Of a stretch of DNA of 64,000 nt, positions 47,501 to 58,830 are shown piece after piece; position 1 is the stretch's first letter, and every line of letters begins with the position of its first letter. The translations under genes were made by a program, and so were the position numbers. The notes beneath the pieces are model-generated. The model did no database searches, was not told where the DNA came from, and saw only the letters and a program-made list of their open reading frames with translations. The DNA is from Ligula intestinalis. Lineage: Eukaryota > Platyhelminthes > Cestoda > Diphyllobothriidea > Diphyllobothriidae. The stretch spans positions 71,872,265-71,936,264 of the forward strand of contig JAYGXS010000003.1 of NCBI GenBank assembly GCA_036362985.1. Reading direction: 5' to 3'.

Positions 47501-48436
47501 GACACGGAAATCCTGGAGAGAACAGGAGTTCTCAGCATTCAGGCCATGCTCAGGCAGATGCAACTGCGCTGGAGCGGTCACGTGGTACGTATGAACGATG
47601 AACGGCTACCCAAGCGACCGTTCTATGGCGATGTCGCCGTTGGCACTCGTCGCACAGGAGGACAGAAGAGACGTTACAAGGATACCCTGAAGAACTCCCT
47701 GAAACGTCTTCAAATTAACACTACGAACTGGGAGGAGCTGGCACAGGACTGATCTGTGTGGCGAAGAGCAATAAAAACGGACGCCGCAATCTACGAAGCC
47801 AGTCGGATCGCCGCCGCCAAGGCAAAACGGACGGCACGCAAGTCTCACAATCCACGGACGCACACTGCCAACACCCAACCCCTCTCGACGTGTCCGCGCT
47901 GTCAACGCAACTTCCGTGCACGCATTGGCTTAATCGGTCACCTCCAGAAGCCGTGCAACCCTCCTCCAACAGCATTCTTGTCTACTGCACCAAACATTCC
48001 ACCAGACCCTACTCAATCCTCCACCTCGACGGCAATCGCCGACGGGAGAAATGCCTCGCCCTCATCCACCGACTCCAACCCACCCACAACTTCCTCCACT
48101 CCTTCTGACACATCACCGCCCGCAACAACTTGCACACCTGAACCCCCCACCAGCTCTGAGGGCCCGTTATGCCCTAACTGCAATCGCACACTCACCTTAC
48201 GCATCGGCTTTGTCGGTCACTTGCGAATCCATTGCACAGAGACTGGTAAAATAGTGCCTGGAGCACCAACACACAGACGAGACCTCCGCCTTCACTGCCA
48301 ACACCGCCCCCGATCATTCGCTCATCACATGGGCCTACTAGGTCACATGCGCATTCACGACGGCGGCACTGACAGTGATGTTGGCACACCTAGCACCTCA
48401 AACATCCCCACCACCAGCCTCAGCCCCACTCACTAG
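44583..48436 (+). pseudogene. LINE endonuclease-reverse transcriptase, broken
   Basis: Endonuclease motifs in order: [27 protein letters not shown] and DTDHRLI (44800-45560). Reverse transcriptase follows: [47 protein letters not shown] and LFADDCPLN with the catalytic DD at 47045-47050. Then [19 protein letters not shown] and GGQKRRYKDTLK. Premature stops are at 45192, 45195, 45291, 46136, 46403, 47483 and 47750, mostly explainable as single C-to-T or G-to-A changes in Trp, Gln or Arg codons. One frameshift lies near 46060-46075. About ten codons are missing in frame near 47427, where relatives have the ETWTVY stretch. The start is uncertain. Confidence 0.9.
47756..48436 (+). other. C-terminal zinc-finger tail of the LINE protein
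   Basis: This last open segment (226 codons after the stop at 47750) has three spaced fingers. Finger 1 has C46, C49, H62 and C67 (CPRC...IGLIGHLQKPC). Finger 2 has C139, C142, H155 and H159. Finger 3 has C181, H197 and H201, but its second Cys is Arg184. Between fingers 1 and 2 is a Ser/Thr/Pro-rich linker of about 70 residues. Such fingers in LINE proteins are thought to bind nucleic acid. The segment is long open only because the upstream stop isolates it; it is part of the dead element. Confidence 0.85.
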
Positions 48437-48709
48437 TCGCCTCGCGTCACGATTGCGTCGTCTATGTTGTCGGGAACACAGGTGAGAGCCTCCTCCCTCA
48501 GGTAAGTGGAGGCTGTTCTTGCTGAATTTGTCGAATACTGACTTGCCTTTTGCTACCCCATAATAGCTCCTGTGGTTATATTACTCGCTCCATTACCACA
48601 CTCATACTCATAATAGCAGCGCCTACAGTTCTGTCTTGAGCACAAACGACAGCCTCAGTAGTTACTAAAGATTCTCTGCTGCAAGGTAAGCTGAGATTTT
48701 ACTCTCATT

Positions 48710-48940
48710 GCTCTTTTCTATGCTTGATTTCCTCCCCTCTCTCTCGGCCTGTCTGCGTTCCCCCCTCGCCTCCTCTCCCTATCTCCCGCTTTCACTCTCT
48801 TCTTCTTCCTATCCCTTTTGCTATTTTTCCCTTCGTCCTCTCCCCTCCTCCTTCTTCTTTCTCTTCTTCTTCTTTTTCTTCTTCTTCTTCTTCTTCTACT
48901 TCATCCTCTTCTTCTTCTTTTTCTTTTTCTCCTTCTGCAC
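48710..48940 (+). repeat. pyrimidine tract with TTC repeats
   Basis: Almost pure C/T sequence with runs of TTC at about 48851-48931, at the 3' end of the LINE. It gives rise to Ser/Phe- and Leu-rich open frames that are not genes. Confidence 0.9.
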
Positions 48941-48960
48941 GCCCACAATTGTAAAGTTCA

Positions 48961-50004
48961 CCAGTTGTCTCTTGCTCTCCTTTCAGCCCCGCCCACGGAC
49001 GCCAACCGACGATGGAGCATGGGTAGTGCCTTTAACTCGTTGACTGACTTGTTACTCTTCTCAGAAGGGTGTTGGCCCAAGCTTCATGCAGGGCTGCTTT
49101 CACCCTTTTGAGATCTAATGGTCTGTATGCACATGCAATGCCAGTCTTCAGCCAACCACGGTCCATGCGGCCTGGAAGGTACTGGCACTTTCTCTCACTT
49201 CTGATTCCCTGTTGGTGACTGCGCTCGCGCTCCCACTGGGTTTCAGGCCCCACTGCGGGTGCCCGAAAAGCTAGGCGGTCACAATGCGGTGGGGGAGAGA
49301 GTGAGGTCGACCTCGGCACGATTCTTCCCTCACTATAATAAATCTGAATGCGTCTGAATCTATCACGGTGCGCTAAAAGCCGTGGCTTGGAGGGTCGGCC
49401 AACTGACGCGAAAACTCGGACCCCCTACGTAGCTGCTCTTCCTGTACGCGAGTTTTTTTATGTGCGTATGGGAGGAGAGGGAGGACTGAGAGTCAGGCTG
49501 CCATGGCTCCCTCTTAATGTGGCCTTTATGGCACTCCCGCGCAGTCGGGAGCGTACCTAGCGAGATGGCTGTGTCAAGTGTGCACGTGCTGAGTGTTTAT
49601 CGCGCCAGCCATCTACACCCTCCCTCATCCCCGGTCTTATTGACTTTGTCTTAACACCGGAAACGGAGGTGGGAGTGGCGAGCGAGTGGGTAGATACTGC
49701 ACGAGTCTGCCTAAACTCTTGTTTTCTCTCGCACGAGTTCTCTGCGTTGCTTCTGCTTGCTGTCACCGCTTTCGTGTTGCTTGCCCAGCTTGCCTCTGTG
49801 TATGCTGCGGCTTGCTTCAGTGTTTGCTGGGACTTGCTGGAGCGCGTGGTGCCCATCGTCGAAATCGACGGGGGAACTGTCGGTTGGCTGCTTATGCTTT
49901 CGTTAACCCTACCTTCTCTTATATTTTCCTATTGCCTGATGATAAATTAACCGAAAACGTTCGTTTGCCTACCTTGAGTTTTGAGTGTTTATTAAGAATT
50001 TGTA
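48961..50004. other. unassigned GC-richer stretch
   Basis: No gene was recognised. It has the look of older repeat DNA (ATAATAAATCTG near 49338, GC-rich blocks). Frames at 49557-50015 on both strands overlap and have no clear domain; the plus frame 49669-49950 is hydrophobic with several possible membrane segments, but nothing else supports it. Confidence 0.35.
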
Positions 50005-50579
50005 GGCAACAGTAGCTTATGTAGGCCCACTCATTAATCCCTACTTCCTGCATGTTTTCCTACGAAAACGGTAGCTATTGGGTTTTGTGTGTGGGGAATA
50101 AGGACACACAGTGGAATATACTTTAATAAATGCTAAATGCATTTTTATTTCGCTGTAGTTAGAAGTGTTGTTGATTTACGTCTGTAAATTTTCCTCATCT
50201 GTATTATCGCCTATTTTATTGCGGAAAAACCCGATTATCAAATTGCAGGCTTTTTGAATTCCCACAAAAATTGAAATGGTGGTTAGGTTGTCCTCTACTT
50301 CAACTTACTTGACGTCCATCTTACCGTTCTGGAATAAGATTAGTATAGTCGCTTTGCGAAGTACCGCGCACACCTTCAACCTAAATTCGAAACAACTTAC
50401 TCCCAGCGGTCGCGGGAAGCAAATTCGGCTACATTTTTTTACGTTTCACTTACTTCTAAACATTTACTTCTCTGCTTATCCCATATACCCACCCCCCCAA
50501 AACTCTATAACCACCGTTTTTGCAGGAAAAATGCTGGGACTAGGGGTATTTAAGTGGGCCTACATAAGCTACTTCTGCC
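50005..50579. mobile_element. inverted-repeat DNA transposon, copy 4 of 4
   Basis: The ends GGCAACAGTAGCTTATGTAG and, reversed, GGCAGAAGTAGCTTATGTAG are intact and the inverted repeats extend about 75 bp to GGGTTTT and AAAACTC. Flanking octamers AATTTGTA and AGTTAGTA agree at 6 of 8 positions. Length is 575 bp. The central hairpin motif is changed (TCGCTTTGCGAAGTACCGCG). No transposase. Confidence 0.85.
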
Positions 50580-51853
50580 AGTTAGTAAAAAGGCAAAGTA
50601 ATTCAGGAAGGCCATCTACCAATATTCCCAGTGAGTTTCGAAACATAAACAATCTCTTCCGGTTTTTGGTCAGCCCATACTTCAGTAATTTTTAATCTTT
50701 ATCAAAATTAGTGAGTCTTACATGCTACTAATATTATCAATGTAAAGGAAAAGGAATGTTCCAGAAGGTGAATTCGCACCCGACCTGATAAAGATATTTT
50801 AAGTGCTAGTAATACTACTGCCCTTACTAGAAATAGTCCAAATATGACGTATTTTTAGCGTACGCATAAATATATATGTACTTACTAAGAAATAAAGTAA
50901 ACGAATGAAAAATGAACAGATACCTAGTACTTTTTGAAAGAAAGCGAATTTTGGAACCCTCCAGTGACACTACGGCTATATGGGCACACTGTATCCACGA
51001 GCAGTAACAGGACATTTATGCTTTATTGCACTCATACTTTAGAAGTTAAAGACAGTGGGAATAATGAACCCCTAGCGAAATATATTACAATTTCTACTGG
51101 AATGAAATTTTTCTCAAAAATAGTTCAATCTCACATCTTGTACTTTACCAGCCACCTGTCTGGCAATAATAAAAAGTTGCAACTTGTAACTGCCTTTTTT
51201 GCAAAACACCCTACATACAAGTTAGTCATTGCCTTTTCCTTACATCCAAAACCCATGAAACCGTGTGATGCAATTGTATGCTTCCTACAAAAAGGATAGA
51301 TAAATTTTTAAAAATATTTTATGGCCGAATTAGTAGCTCAGTGCTTGTCCTTCTAGCAAGTGTCCTCGATGAAGACTATTGGAGTAAATAATAGTTCCCT
51401 GCTACCAAATTTTTAACTACCAAGCTGCCATCACGACTTGTAAAATATGTTTGTTGTATAGAATTTTGACTGGATAGGGAATGGAGAGAAAATAAGTTGC
51501 ATTTTCGCCACCCAAAAAGGCAACAAAAATTCGACTGTGAAAAGGTAATAAGTTATGCATACGAGAATAAAATCTAATTTTATATCTGGTTTCTACGGTG
51601 TACTTCTAGTCAAGAACTTTGGCTAAACAATTTAACTTGGTCATGAGCAGTTTTGTTAGTTCTTATCTTATCTAAAAGGCACTGAAACGACAGGGTTTAT
51701 ATAACGGCGGAAATTTGGATAAAACATAAAAGTTTAACGCAGGGTTTTTGATGTGTTAGCGTCATCTGTGTGAATCGATGATTTCTGTTTCCATTCACTG
51801 TCATTAATGGATGCAAGTATTGGCAGAAGGGGGCATTTGATAAACTTGCAGGA
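50580..51853. other. unassigned AT-rich stretch
   Basis: A 121-codon frame (50934-51299, plus) has no recognisable motif. A box-A-like TAGCTCAGTGC near 51331 lacks a B box. Nothing else was seen. Confidence 0.4.
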
Positions 51854-52660
51854 GTGGTTTTCCCAGTTTTCCTTCGCCATGTTGGCAGCATAGTGTGTCC
51901 TGCTTGCCTTTCGAGAACCCAAAGAGAACCAACCCCTACGATTTGGCATACGCTGCCATATATCAAATACGTGTCGGAAGCGATCGAGCGCATTGCTGCG
52001 GGACTATGCATAGGAATTGCACACAATCCCAAGGCTAAAATGCACAGCCGGATCATGAGAATGAATGATCGATATAATCCCAGCGAGAAGTCGGATGCAG
52101 TGTATCACATGCCATGTCTCAACTTTACTAGAAATTACACGGGACATACTGGATGCGTGCTGGATTCGCGCATACACGAATAAAAGGTAGCTGTACGGCG
52201 AGGTGATACATTATCGCAAATGGCTGCAAACACCTATAAAACAGGTCACGAGTTCAACTTCGCAGCTGCGAGGATATTTGTCCATACAGGCAACAAAACA
52301 GGCCGATGACTGATTGAACCCTGGGCTTCGGATGAAAACTCACAACATCGATGTATCGAGCTGGCGCCCGCATACATCGCCCTACGCGGGCATCTACGGA
52401 CTGTCGGCACTGCTGGTTAATTGCCCCTTGCGCTCCTCCGTCCCCTAAACGGTTGCTTGGCCCCTGTCCCTATGAATGTTATTTATTTTGCCTTGAAGCC
52501 CTTATCGCCAACGATAGACTCACGCTCAAAGGAATAAAGGGACAATTCTGGTGACCGACATTTCTTCTCTTTCTTGGTATTTGTCTATGTCTTTGATGAC
52601 GAATCCACGACCGACGAATAAAACTATTGTCCCAGCGATCGAGTCGTCTTATTTTCAATT
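51854..52660 (+). pseudogene. Penelope-like element C-terminus and 3' end, subfamily B (best copy)
   Basis: The frame from 51854 reads CPACLSRTQREPTPTIWHTL, PYIKYVSEAIERIAAGLCIG, SDAVYHMPCLNFTRNYTGHT and LDSRIHE, then after a stop KVAVRRGDTLSQMA, TGHEFNFAAARIFVH, LIEPWASDENS and LAPAYIALRGHLRT. This is linker, GIY-YIG endonuclease (NYTGHTG in place of YxG) and C-terminal tail. Two in-frame stops are the only breaks in about 190 codons, so it is the youngest copy of its type here. The 3' end has TTGATGACGAATC (52594 on) but a deletion removed the GAAAC half, then CCCAGCGATCGAGTC. Reverse transcriptase is absent. Confidence 0.85.
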
Positions 52661-54415
52661 TTTTCTTTCTATACACATACCTGGGATGCAAAATATGCCT
52701 CAATTCGTTGGTTTAGTTTTACTTGGCTCCCAAAAATCCTTTATGTTAAATTCAATAAGTTATCTATGCATGCCCATTTTAGAATAGGCTTATCTATATT
52801 AAAACCTTTATAGTTTAGTAACCCACAAACTAATAAGTAATATTACCACTTTGATGCGACATTGCGGTCACATAATTAAATTCCCTCAGTAAGTGCGGTT
52901 ATTGCGAGGCATTCAATGGTACTTTATTACGAAGAATTGTGGATGAAAAAGATAACTAAACCTACTGTCAGATATCTAGACTGAGACATACTTTTTGAAC
53001 TGCAGTTGGTCCAACAGAGAGGATTGGGAAATTGCGCGCCAGTCTAATAAAAACAAATGAACTACCCAAACTAAATGGAAATGCAGAAGTTATGCATTTC
53101 TGCTGTCTTCTTCATTAGTTCTATAAACTTATGAGGATTAAGTGACCGTAAAAATGCTTGCACGTGAATTGGCATATTTAAATAGAAGTTGACTCTAAAT
53201 AAAATTAGACTAAGCATCTTTATTTTTTTACATTTTTCTATAGGTAATCGATTTTACCGTACAACCGATTATGAAAAAATCTGCATAGGCGAGCCAAATA
53301 ATTCACGTATCTACACGAATGCTTACGTTTTAGGATTTAAGCTTTAATTGTAAATGGAAGAATGTCGAGATTAAAACCAGTCTGATGAGGCAAAGCAAAC
53401 ACAACCTGCTCTACCTGTTCCCCTTGATCAGAAGATTGTATTTCAGATAAAGATATGTAACGGGAATGTCAAGAAAATTCTTCCTTTCCGTCACCTGTCC
53501 GTAATGAGTACCGATTAGCTAACTGCATCCTTATCGGTCCTCGGCGATCGCAAGCACATTGAACAATACGGTTGTTTGTCATAGATGCAAATGAAGTTCC
53601 TGCAGCACTACAGCTGCAATCCGCAGGTTGAAATATGTGAAATCCAACCCAAACGTTCCGCCACTGAAGGGCGTATTGCTCAAAACACATTATATAATGA
53701 AAGCTATGCTTATGCAAGAAGCTAGGCTTCGCCAATAACGCAAGATCATTCGCATTTCAGAGTTTTGCAGCTACCATTTTTATTTTTAAATATATACGGC
53801 CTCCTAGTCTGACACTACAGATTTAAGTACTTTAATGTTGTCAGTCATGCAACATAATAGCTGGGAAACTTATTTGCCTTTCGTTTACGGAACTTTAACA
53901 ATTTCCAAAAAAGCTTATACTAAGGCAAAAATTATATAGTTAATTGTAACCAAAATGAAACGCGCTCTTCAAACTTTTCTGTAAACTAATAAATAAATAA
54001 GGTCTTTACAGCTATAAATAATTTACTGTACTGAGCATTTAGCCAGCAATTTGGTGGAATTTCGAAGGTGAGCTTATAAAGTTGGTTTCATTATCAGCAT
54101 AACACTCTGCTCAGGCATTTTACACCTTAAATATGTATTTAAGAAAAATCGATTTAATATGCAATATTTCCGGCAGTAACGTGTCTTCGTATACTCTTTG
54201 ACTTAATCAGAAGTACATGCACTACCTGGAAATATTTTCGGGTCGCGTTTTCTTGATATATTTACTTCCTTCGAATTCATTTCATTTAATAAGCTAGGCA
54301 CTAAAAGGCAAATTCAATGTGGCAGTAACGCAGCCAGATCACCTCAACCCTTAGTAAAAACAGTAGTCAAAACCACCTTCCGGCTTTCTAATTTACTTCA
54401 GCATAGTTCAGTATA
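52661..54415. other. unassigned AT-rich stretch
   Basis: No gene was recognised. The frame at 53469-53735 (minus, 88 codons) has no clear motif. Confidence 0.4.
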
Positions 54416-54679
54416 TTAAGGGTCGTAGGCAATGCCCTTGAAGACCCTATTGAAAATAGTATGCATGAAATAACCAGCAAAAAAAATTTCACTATAAACA
54501 GTGAGTAACATATATAAGTGTACAAATTTTAACGTGTGCGTGTGAGCAATCAGATTATTCTCTTGTGTACATAATATATCCAACATAAAATGTGTAACTG
54601 TAAAATAGTGGGCAGCATATACAAATGTAAATTTGTATCGATAGGTATTTCCTCGGCGTAAATTATTCCTGCTTCCTTG

Positions 54680-57665
54680 TACATATGAAAGGTAACTGTT
54701 TAGTAGATGTGTATCCAGTTTCCGTTCAAACGCATCTGTGGATTTCGACATTACGACCTTCTCGGGCAGTACAATCCAGGCACTGATGACTCGTTGTGAA
54801 AACGACTGCTTGCGGACCACTAGATGGGATAAGGTTCCCCGCAGTTTAAGGGTATTCCTACGGAGGTTGGTTGAAGTGGCAAAGGCGAAGAAGTCATCAA
54901 ACTTCAGGGCACATTCCCGATTCCTCACGAGGCGGTCCGTCTGTATGAGGTCGCCGCGGTTTTGTCTATACTTAAGGGGGAAAACGTTAAGTGCTTCTAG
55001 TATATATTCGTAAGATGATTTTTGCAGCCCTTCGCTGAATTCTTTCCAGCATCCATGGTCGCCACGCCTAAACGCCATACTGCAGATGTGAGCGAATAAA
55101 TTTTCCATAGATTTTGTCGAATAGTTTTTTGTCTATGTCGACAAAAGTTCGCTTAATGGCAAACAGAACACTGGTCGCCCTCTTGGCAGCCGTAGCACAC
55201 TGTAAATACGGCTTCAGGGATGGCACAATAACCATACCCAGATATTTTTGTTCATTGATGTTCGACAGGCACCTTCCATCGAGTACGTAGTTGTGTGAGT
55301 CATCCGTCGCGCTCACTTTCTTCGTCTTGAGCCGCAATGTGACACACTTCTCAAAGTTAAACCACATTAACCGTTTTTTGGACCATTCACCTAGGCAGTC
55401 AAGTCCCTCTTGCAGAGTTTGCTCATAATAAGCGTTTCTGATGGGTTGCCATATCTTAATATCATCTGCAAACAAGACTCCATTACTGAACAGTCCATGC
55501 CTACAGTCGTTGACGTAGATTAGGAACAAAAGTGGCCCAAGAACGGAGCCCTGAGGCACTTTACTCGCAATTGGCACTGAAGAGGATTTTGCGTTTCCGA
55601 CGCAAACGGACTGCGATCGGCCTATGAGAAAATCTCCTACCCAATTAAGTAAATTGCCCCTTATCCCGGATTTGCCAACCTTGTAGAGTAGCCGTTGGTA
55701 AGGGACACTATCAAAGGTTTTTGTAAAGTCTATGTAAACAACATCTACGGGGGTATTTTCGACTAATGACGTGGACCACTGCTCCATAGAATAAAGCATA
55801 TTGGTCAGGCAGGAGTGGTTTCCTCGAAACCCATGTTAGGCACCATCAAAGAAGTCTTTATCTTCGAGGAACTTCAAAAAGGCCTTTTTGGTGATCCTTT
55901 ACATTACTTTACAACAGATGCAAGTTAGGCTTACTGTTTGATAGTTGTTCGCGCTGGTTCCGGATCCACCCTTGTGAATAGGGTATACGTTCGCAACTTT
56001 CCAATCGGATGGGAAGAGGCCTCGATCAAAGGACAACTGAATAATGTGCGAAAGCGGTCTGGAAAGTTCCGAAGCCAGCTCTTGCAGTACCTTTGCTGGT
56101 ATTTTGTCTGGACTCGGAGACTTAGCTTCATTAAGAACAAGAAAATCATTCTTTACATCTTCTTCTGTGAAACGGAGGTCCTCCATGATTCTGCAATTAA
56201 TCTCTGCATGGAAGTCTGTCGAATTGACATGCAGTTCCTCAGTGAAAACCGATGCAACAAAATTGCTAAGGTGTTCTGCCTTTTCGAGATTGTCTATAAT
56301 TTCCTCTTTTTTCACCTTTAAGTACTGCAACTGTGTCTTTGTTTTTAAGCCTGCTGTTGATGTAACTGTAGAGCACCTTTGGCTTCGATGATTTTCGCTT
56401 CGTATTCTTTCCGTGCTTTTCGAATGTTTGATCTAACCTCGTTCCGCTTTCGGCAGAATTCTTCATAGTGTGAAGGCTGGCGTGTTGATGCGTACCTTCT
56501 CCACAGTTTGTTCTTGTGGTTTATTTGGCTCTTCATATCTTGCTTTAACCAGGGGGCCTGCTCGCCTTTTTACTTTTCTCAGCGGACAGTTTCGATACAT
56601 AACTTCGCTTATAAGTTCCCTGACAGTGTTCCAGTCGGCATTCGGGCTAACGGTTAGAACGTCATACCAATTTATTGCTATTAGTGCATTTCTCATTACA
56701 GTGTAATTTCGCGCCAGTAGTCTAACCGAACCTCCGTATTTCTCGGGTGATTGGTGTTTGAAGCATATTCCCAGAGGATCATGACATGATCACTCTTTCC
56801 AAGGGGTGCGATTGACCTAATTTCGCTTGTATCAATCGGATCTTTCGATAATACGAAGTCCAAACAGTTCGCTGTTTGTGCTTCTTTTAATCTCGTTGGG
56901 GATCCAACATTCTGCACGAGAGAGGTCCCCCGTCAGCTTTAAGAATCTGGAGCTAAAAGACTCATGAGAACCCTTAACTGATGGCTCATCCCAGTGAATC
57001 AGTGGGGCTTTAAAATCTCCAGTGATCAGCGCATTTTCATTTTGAGCCAGTTCACGCATTAGTCCAAACAAGGGTTCACCACTCTCTGGAGATTGATTTG
57101 GCGGTCTATAGACAGTCATGAACTGTAAAGTGGATGCACCACGCGTTTTCAGTTTAAGCCATAGCGCTTCACAATCATAAGAAGAACCAATTCTGCGTTC
57201 TGACGCAATGATGCCCTTCTTGACAAACACTGTTATTCCTCCTCCCCTCCTATGTATTCGGTCCTGACGAAAAACTTGGTACTCTCTGGGTACAATTTCG
57301 GCATCCATAACGTCGGCCTGTAGTCAGGTCTCTGTAATGGATATGAAATTCGGCTGTAGGTCGAATATACAAAGTTTGAGCTCGTCAATCTTCTGAAGCA
57401 AACTCTGAGCGTTCGTATATAGAAAGCGCAGCTTTGCCGGCATAGAGTTCTGAGCGATTTGTGGGTTGAGGGAGCTGGAAGGTCTCTGCGAATAAGCTAC
57501 TTTATTGCCTGAGTTTTGGTCTGCTTTTTGTCTGTAAAACTCAGCGTTATTGGCTGTCTCCAAAAAAATGACCTCTGGGCGGTGATGATTCCCCTGTTCA
57601 TTATTCGCAGGTTCCTCATGCCCGCATTGAATCTCCTGTGAAGGTCGGTTTTCAGTGCCCTCCAC
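54680..57665 (-). pseudogene. CR1-like endonuclease-reverse transcriptase, broken
   Basis: Endonuclease: RFLYTNAQSLL, FISITET, then after a stop (W codon changed) MTVYRPPNQS, ITGDFKAPLIHWDE (usual N of GDFN replaced by K), LDFVLSKDP and GKSDHVMI. Reverse transcriptase: SPSPDKIPAKVLQEL, DWKVANVYPIHKGG, a stop-rich link, VVYIDFTKTFDSVP, VPQGSVLGPLLFLIYVND and VLFADDIKIW (DD at 55461-55466). The thumb continues as KYLGMVIVPSLKPYL and, after a frameshift at about 55090, CWKEFSEGLQ to FERKLDTHLLNS. At least six frame changes are needed to read it, so it is long dead. Confidence 0.9.
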
Positions 57666-58685
57666 TTCTCCCTCTCAGCCCGCGAGTACTCCCGCTGAAA
57701 AAAACCGTTGGGTACTTGTTCCGTAGTTGCAATTTCCTGTTCAACAGTAGCTTCGCTTGTTCTTCGTGCTTGAGTATAAATTTTATTGGTCTATGTTGAC
57801 CCGAGTTTGTATATGGACCCTTCTTCAGGCCCATCCTAAATGCTTTTAGGACGGGGACCACCATTTTTTCATGTTCATGTATGAGAAGTTTAATTTATCC
57901 GCGATTTAAATCCATATCATGATCAATTCTATTCTTTGGGGTCTCCGAAGAAGTTTCAGGCATGCTTTGTTTGACGATGCACTGGCTGCGATTAAATAAC
58001 GGGCTATGAGGTTTATTAGTGGACCCTACCGACGTGTGCGTATCCTAGACTTGGGCTATGAGATCCCTAAGCTCCGTCATTTGGTAATTGGGAGGACCCA
58101 ACAGCTCCTGTTTTGTGCCAAGGCTACCTTTTTGTGTGGTAGTCGGTGGCGTCTTGGGCTTTTTGGGAGACGCAACCAGACTAGTTCTTACTGGTATCGT
58201 AGACACCGCCTGCTTGGTTGTAGGACTGTGTTAAGCACGACACCGCTTGAGTAAGCAAAATATTTAGTCCCTTCATCGTGGTCTGCTAGTCTAGTGGTGA
58301 CACCGTCTGCCTGTTGGCCCAACGTTCAGGGTTCGTCTGCCGGGTCTTCTACATTTTTGTGGATTTCCAACTCTTCGACTAGGTCGAGTTCCGCTACTGG
58401 TTCTGCTGTAGTTTGCTTATGGAGTATGGTAACCTCTGTTTTCTTCGTCTTGGCTTGTTCTCGGCGTTCAGTCGTCTCCGATATCGAGCCATGCGTTAGA
58501 ATATGCAAAAGTGACTTCAGTTCCGCTAATTCCATTTTTAGGCATACCATCTCCTTCTGCATGACGGAAAATGCTTTGGAAAGTTCCATGTCTGATATGC
58601 CATCTCGGTCTTCGTACTTTGTGTCTATTGAGTTCCGAGGACTTCTAGGCCTTTTAGCAGGGCATGATTTCGTTGCGCCAATCAT
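57652..58685 (-). pseudogene. possible ORF1 of the CR1-like LINE
   Basis: The frame 58685-58326 encodes 119 residues with a heptad-like stretch (MQKEMVCLKMELAELKSLLH) typical of coiled-coil ORF1 proteins. The frame 57864-57652 has RPIKFILKHEEQAKLLLN, resembling the C-terminal part of CR1 ORF1 proteins. About 460 bp between them has no clear frame on this strand and includes a tRNA-like segment at 58.28 kb, which may be an insertion that broke the gene. The zinc-knuckle cysteines of some CR1 ORF1 proteins are not visible. Confidence 0.5.
58279..58341 (+). repeat. tRNA-like segment inside the LINE
   Basis: On the plus strand, TAGTCTAGTGG at 58288-58298 matches the A box consensus and GGGTTCGTCTGCC at 58329-58341 resembles the B box, 30 bases apart. 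GTCTAGTGGTGACACC looks like a D arm. The acceptor stem does not pair. It could be a SINE inserted antisense in the LINE or a chance match. Confidence 0.35.
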
Positions 58686-58747
58686 GCTGTTTGTACTCTC
58701 GAAATTGCGATTTGGGCTTATATTCTGAATTTAATCAGTGGAAACCG

Positions 58748-58830
58748 TGCACCCTCGTGGTCTAATGATAACGACCGATGCCCGCGAACCACGGGTTTTG
58801 GATTCAAATCCCACTCGTGGCAGACTTTTT
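58748..58830 (+). repeat. tRNA-like SINE fragment beside the LINE
   Basis: TGGTCTAATGATAACG is close to the A box, GGATTCAAATCCC at 58800-58812 is a good B box, and CAGACTTTTT (58821-58830) provides a T run that could end pol III transcription. The same B box and CAGACTTTTT tail appear at 23.2 kb. A CCCG/CGGG stem with loop CGAACCA sits where the anticodon arm should be, but position 33 is not U. The acceptor stem is not paired. Confidence 0.45.

Larger units (their letters stand above)
43500..48960 (+). mobile_element. near full-length LINE (non-LTR retrotransposon), inactive
   Basis: A GC-rich leader (about 43500-44580) is followed by one long reading frame for endonuclease, reverse transcriptase and a zinc-finger tail, then a pyrimidine-rich 3' region ending in TTC repeats. 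The 5' boundary is estimated from the composition change and the 3' boundary from the end of the TTC-rich tract; no target duplication was found. It belongs to the apurinic-endonuclease class of LINEs, of the kind often mislabelled craniofacial development protein 2 in animal genomes. I recognise close relatives from tapeworms, but the exact clade needs a tree. Confidence 0.8.
54416..58740 (-). mobile_element. CR1-like LINE, inactive, minus strand
   Basis: On the minus strand, a possible ORF1 (58685 to about 57650) is followed by endonuclease (57665-56700) and reverse transcriptase (56330-55068), then a C-terminal region down to about 54680 and 3' sequence. Order and motifs match CR1/jockey-type LINEs. 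All parts are broken by frameshifts and stops. Ends are estimates: no target duplication or terminal microsatellite was found. It has a lower GC content than the LINE at 43.5-48.9 kb and is unrelated to it in sequence. Confidence 0.8.

Noticed and set aside
48708..49111. Ser/Phe- and Leu-rich proteins of 76-111 codons
   Set aside because: They are translations of a pyrimidine tract with TTC repeats in three frames.
51697..52056. 119-codon minus-strand frame similar to a plus-strand frame at 21740
   Set aside because: Both are antisense to Penelope-like coding sequence; their similarity reflects the element on the opposite strand.
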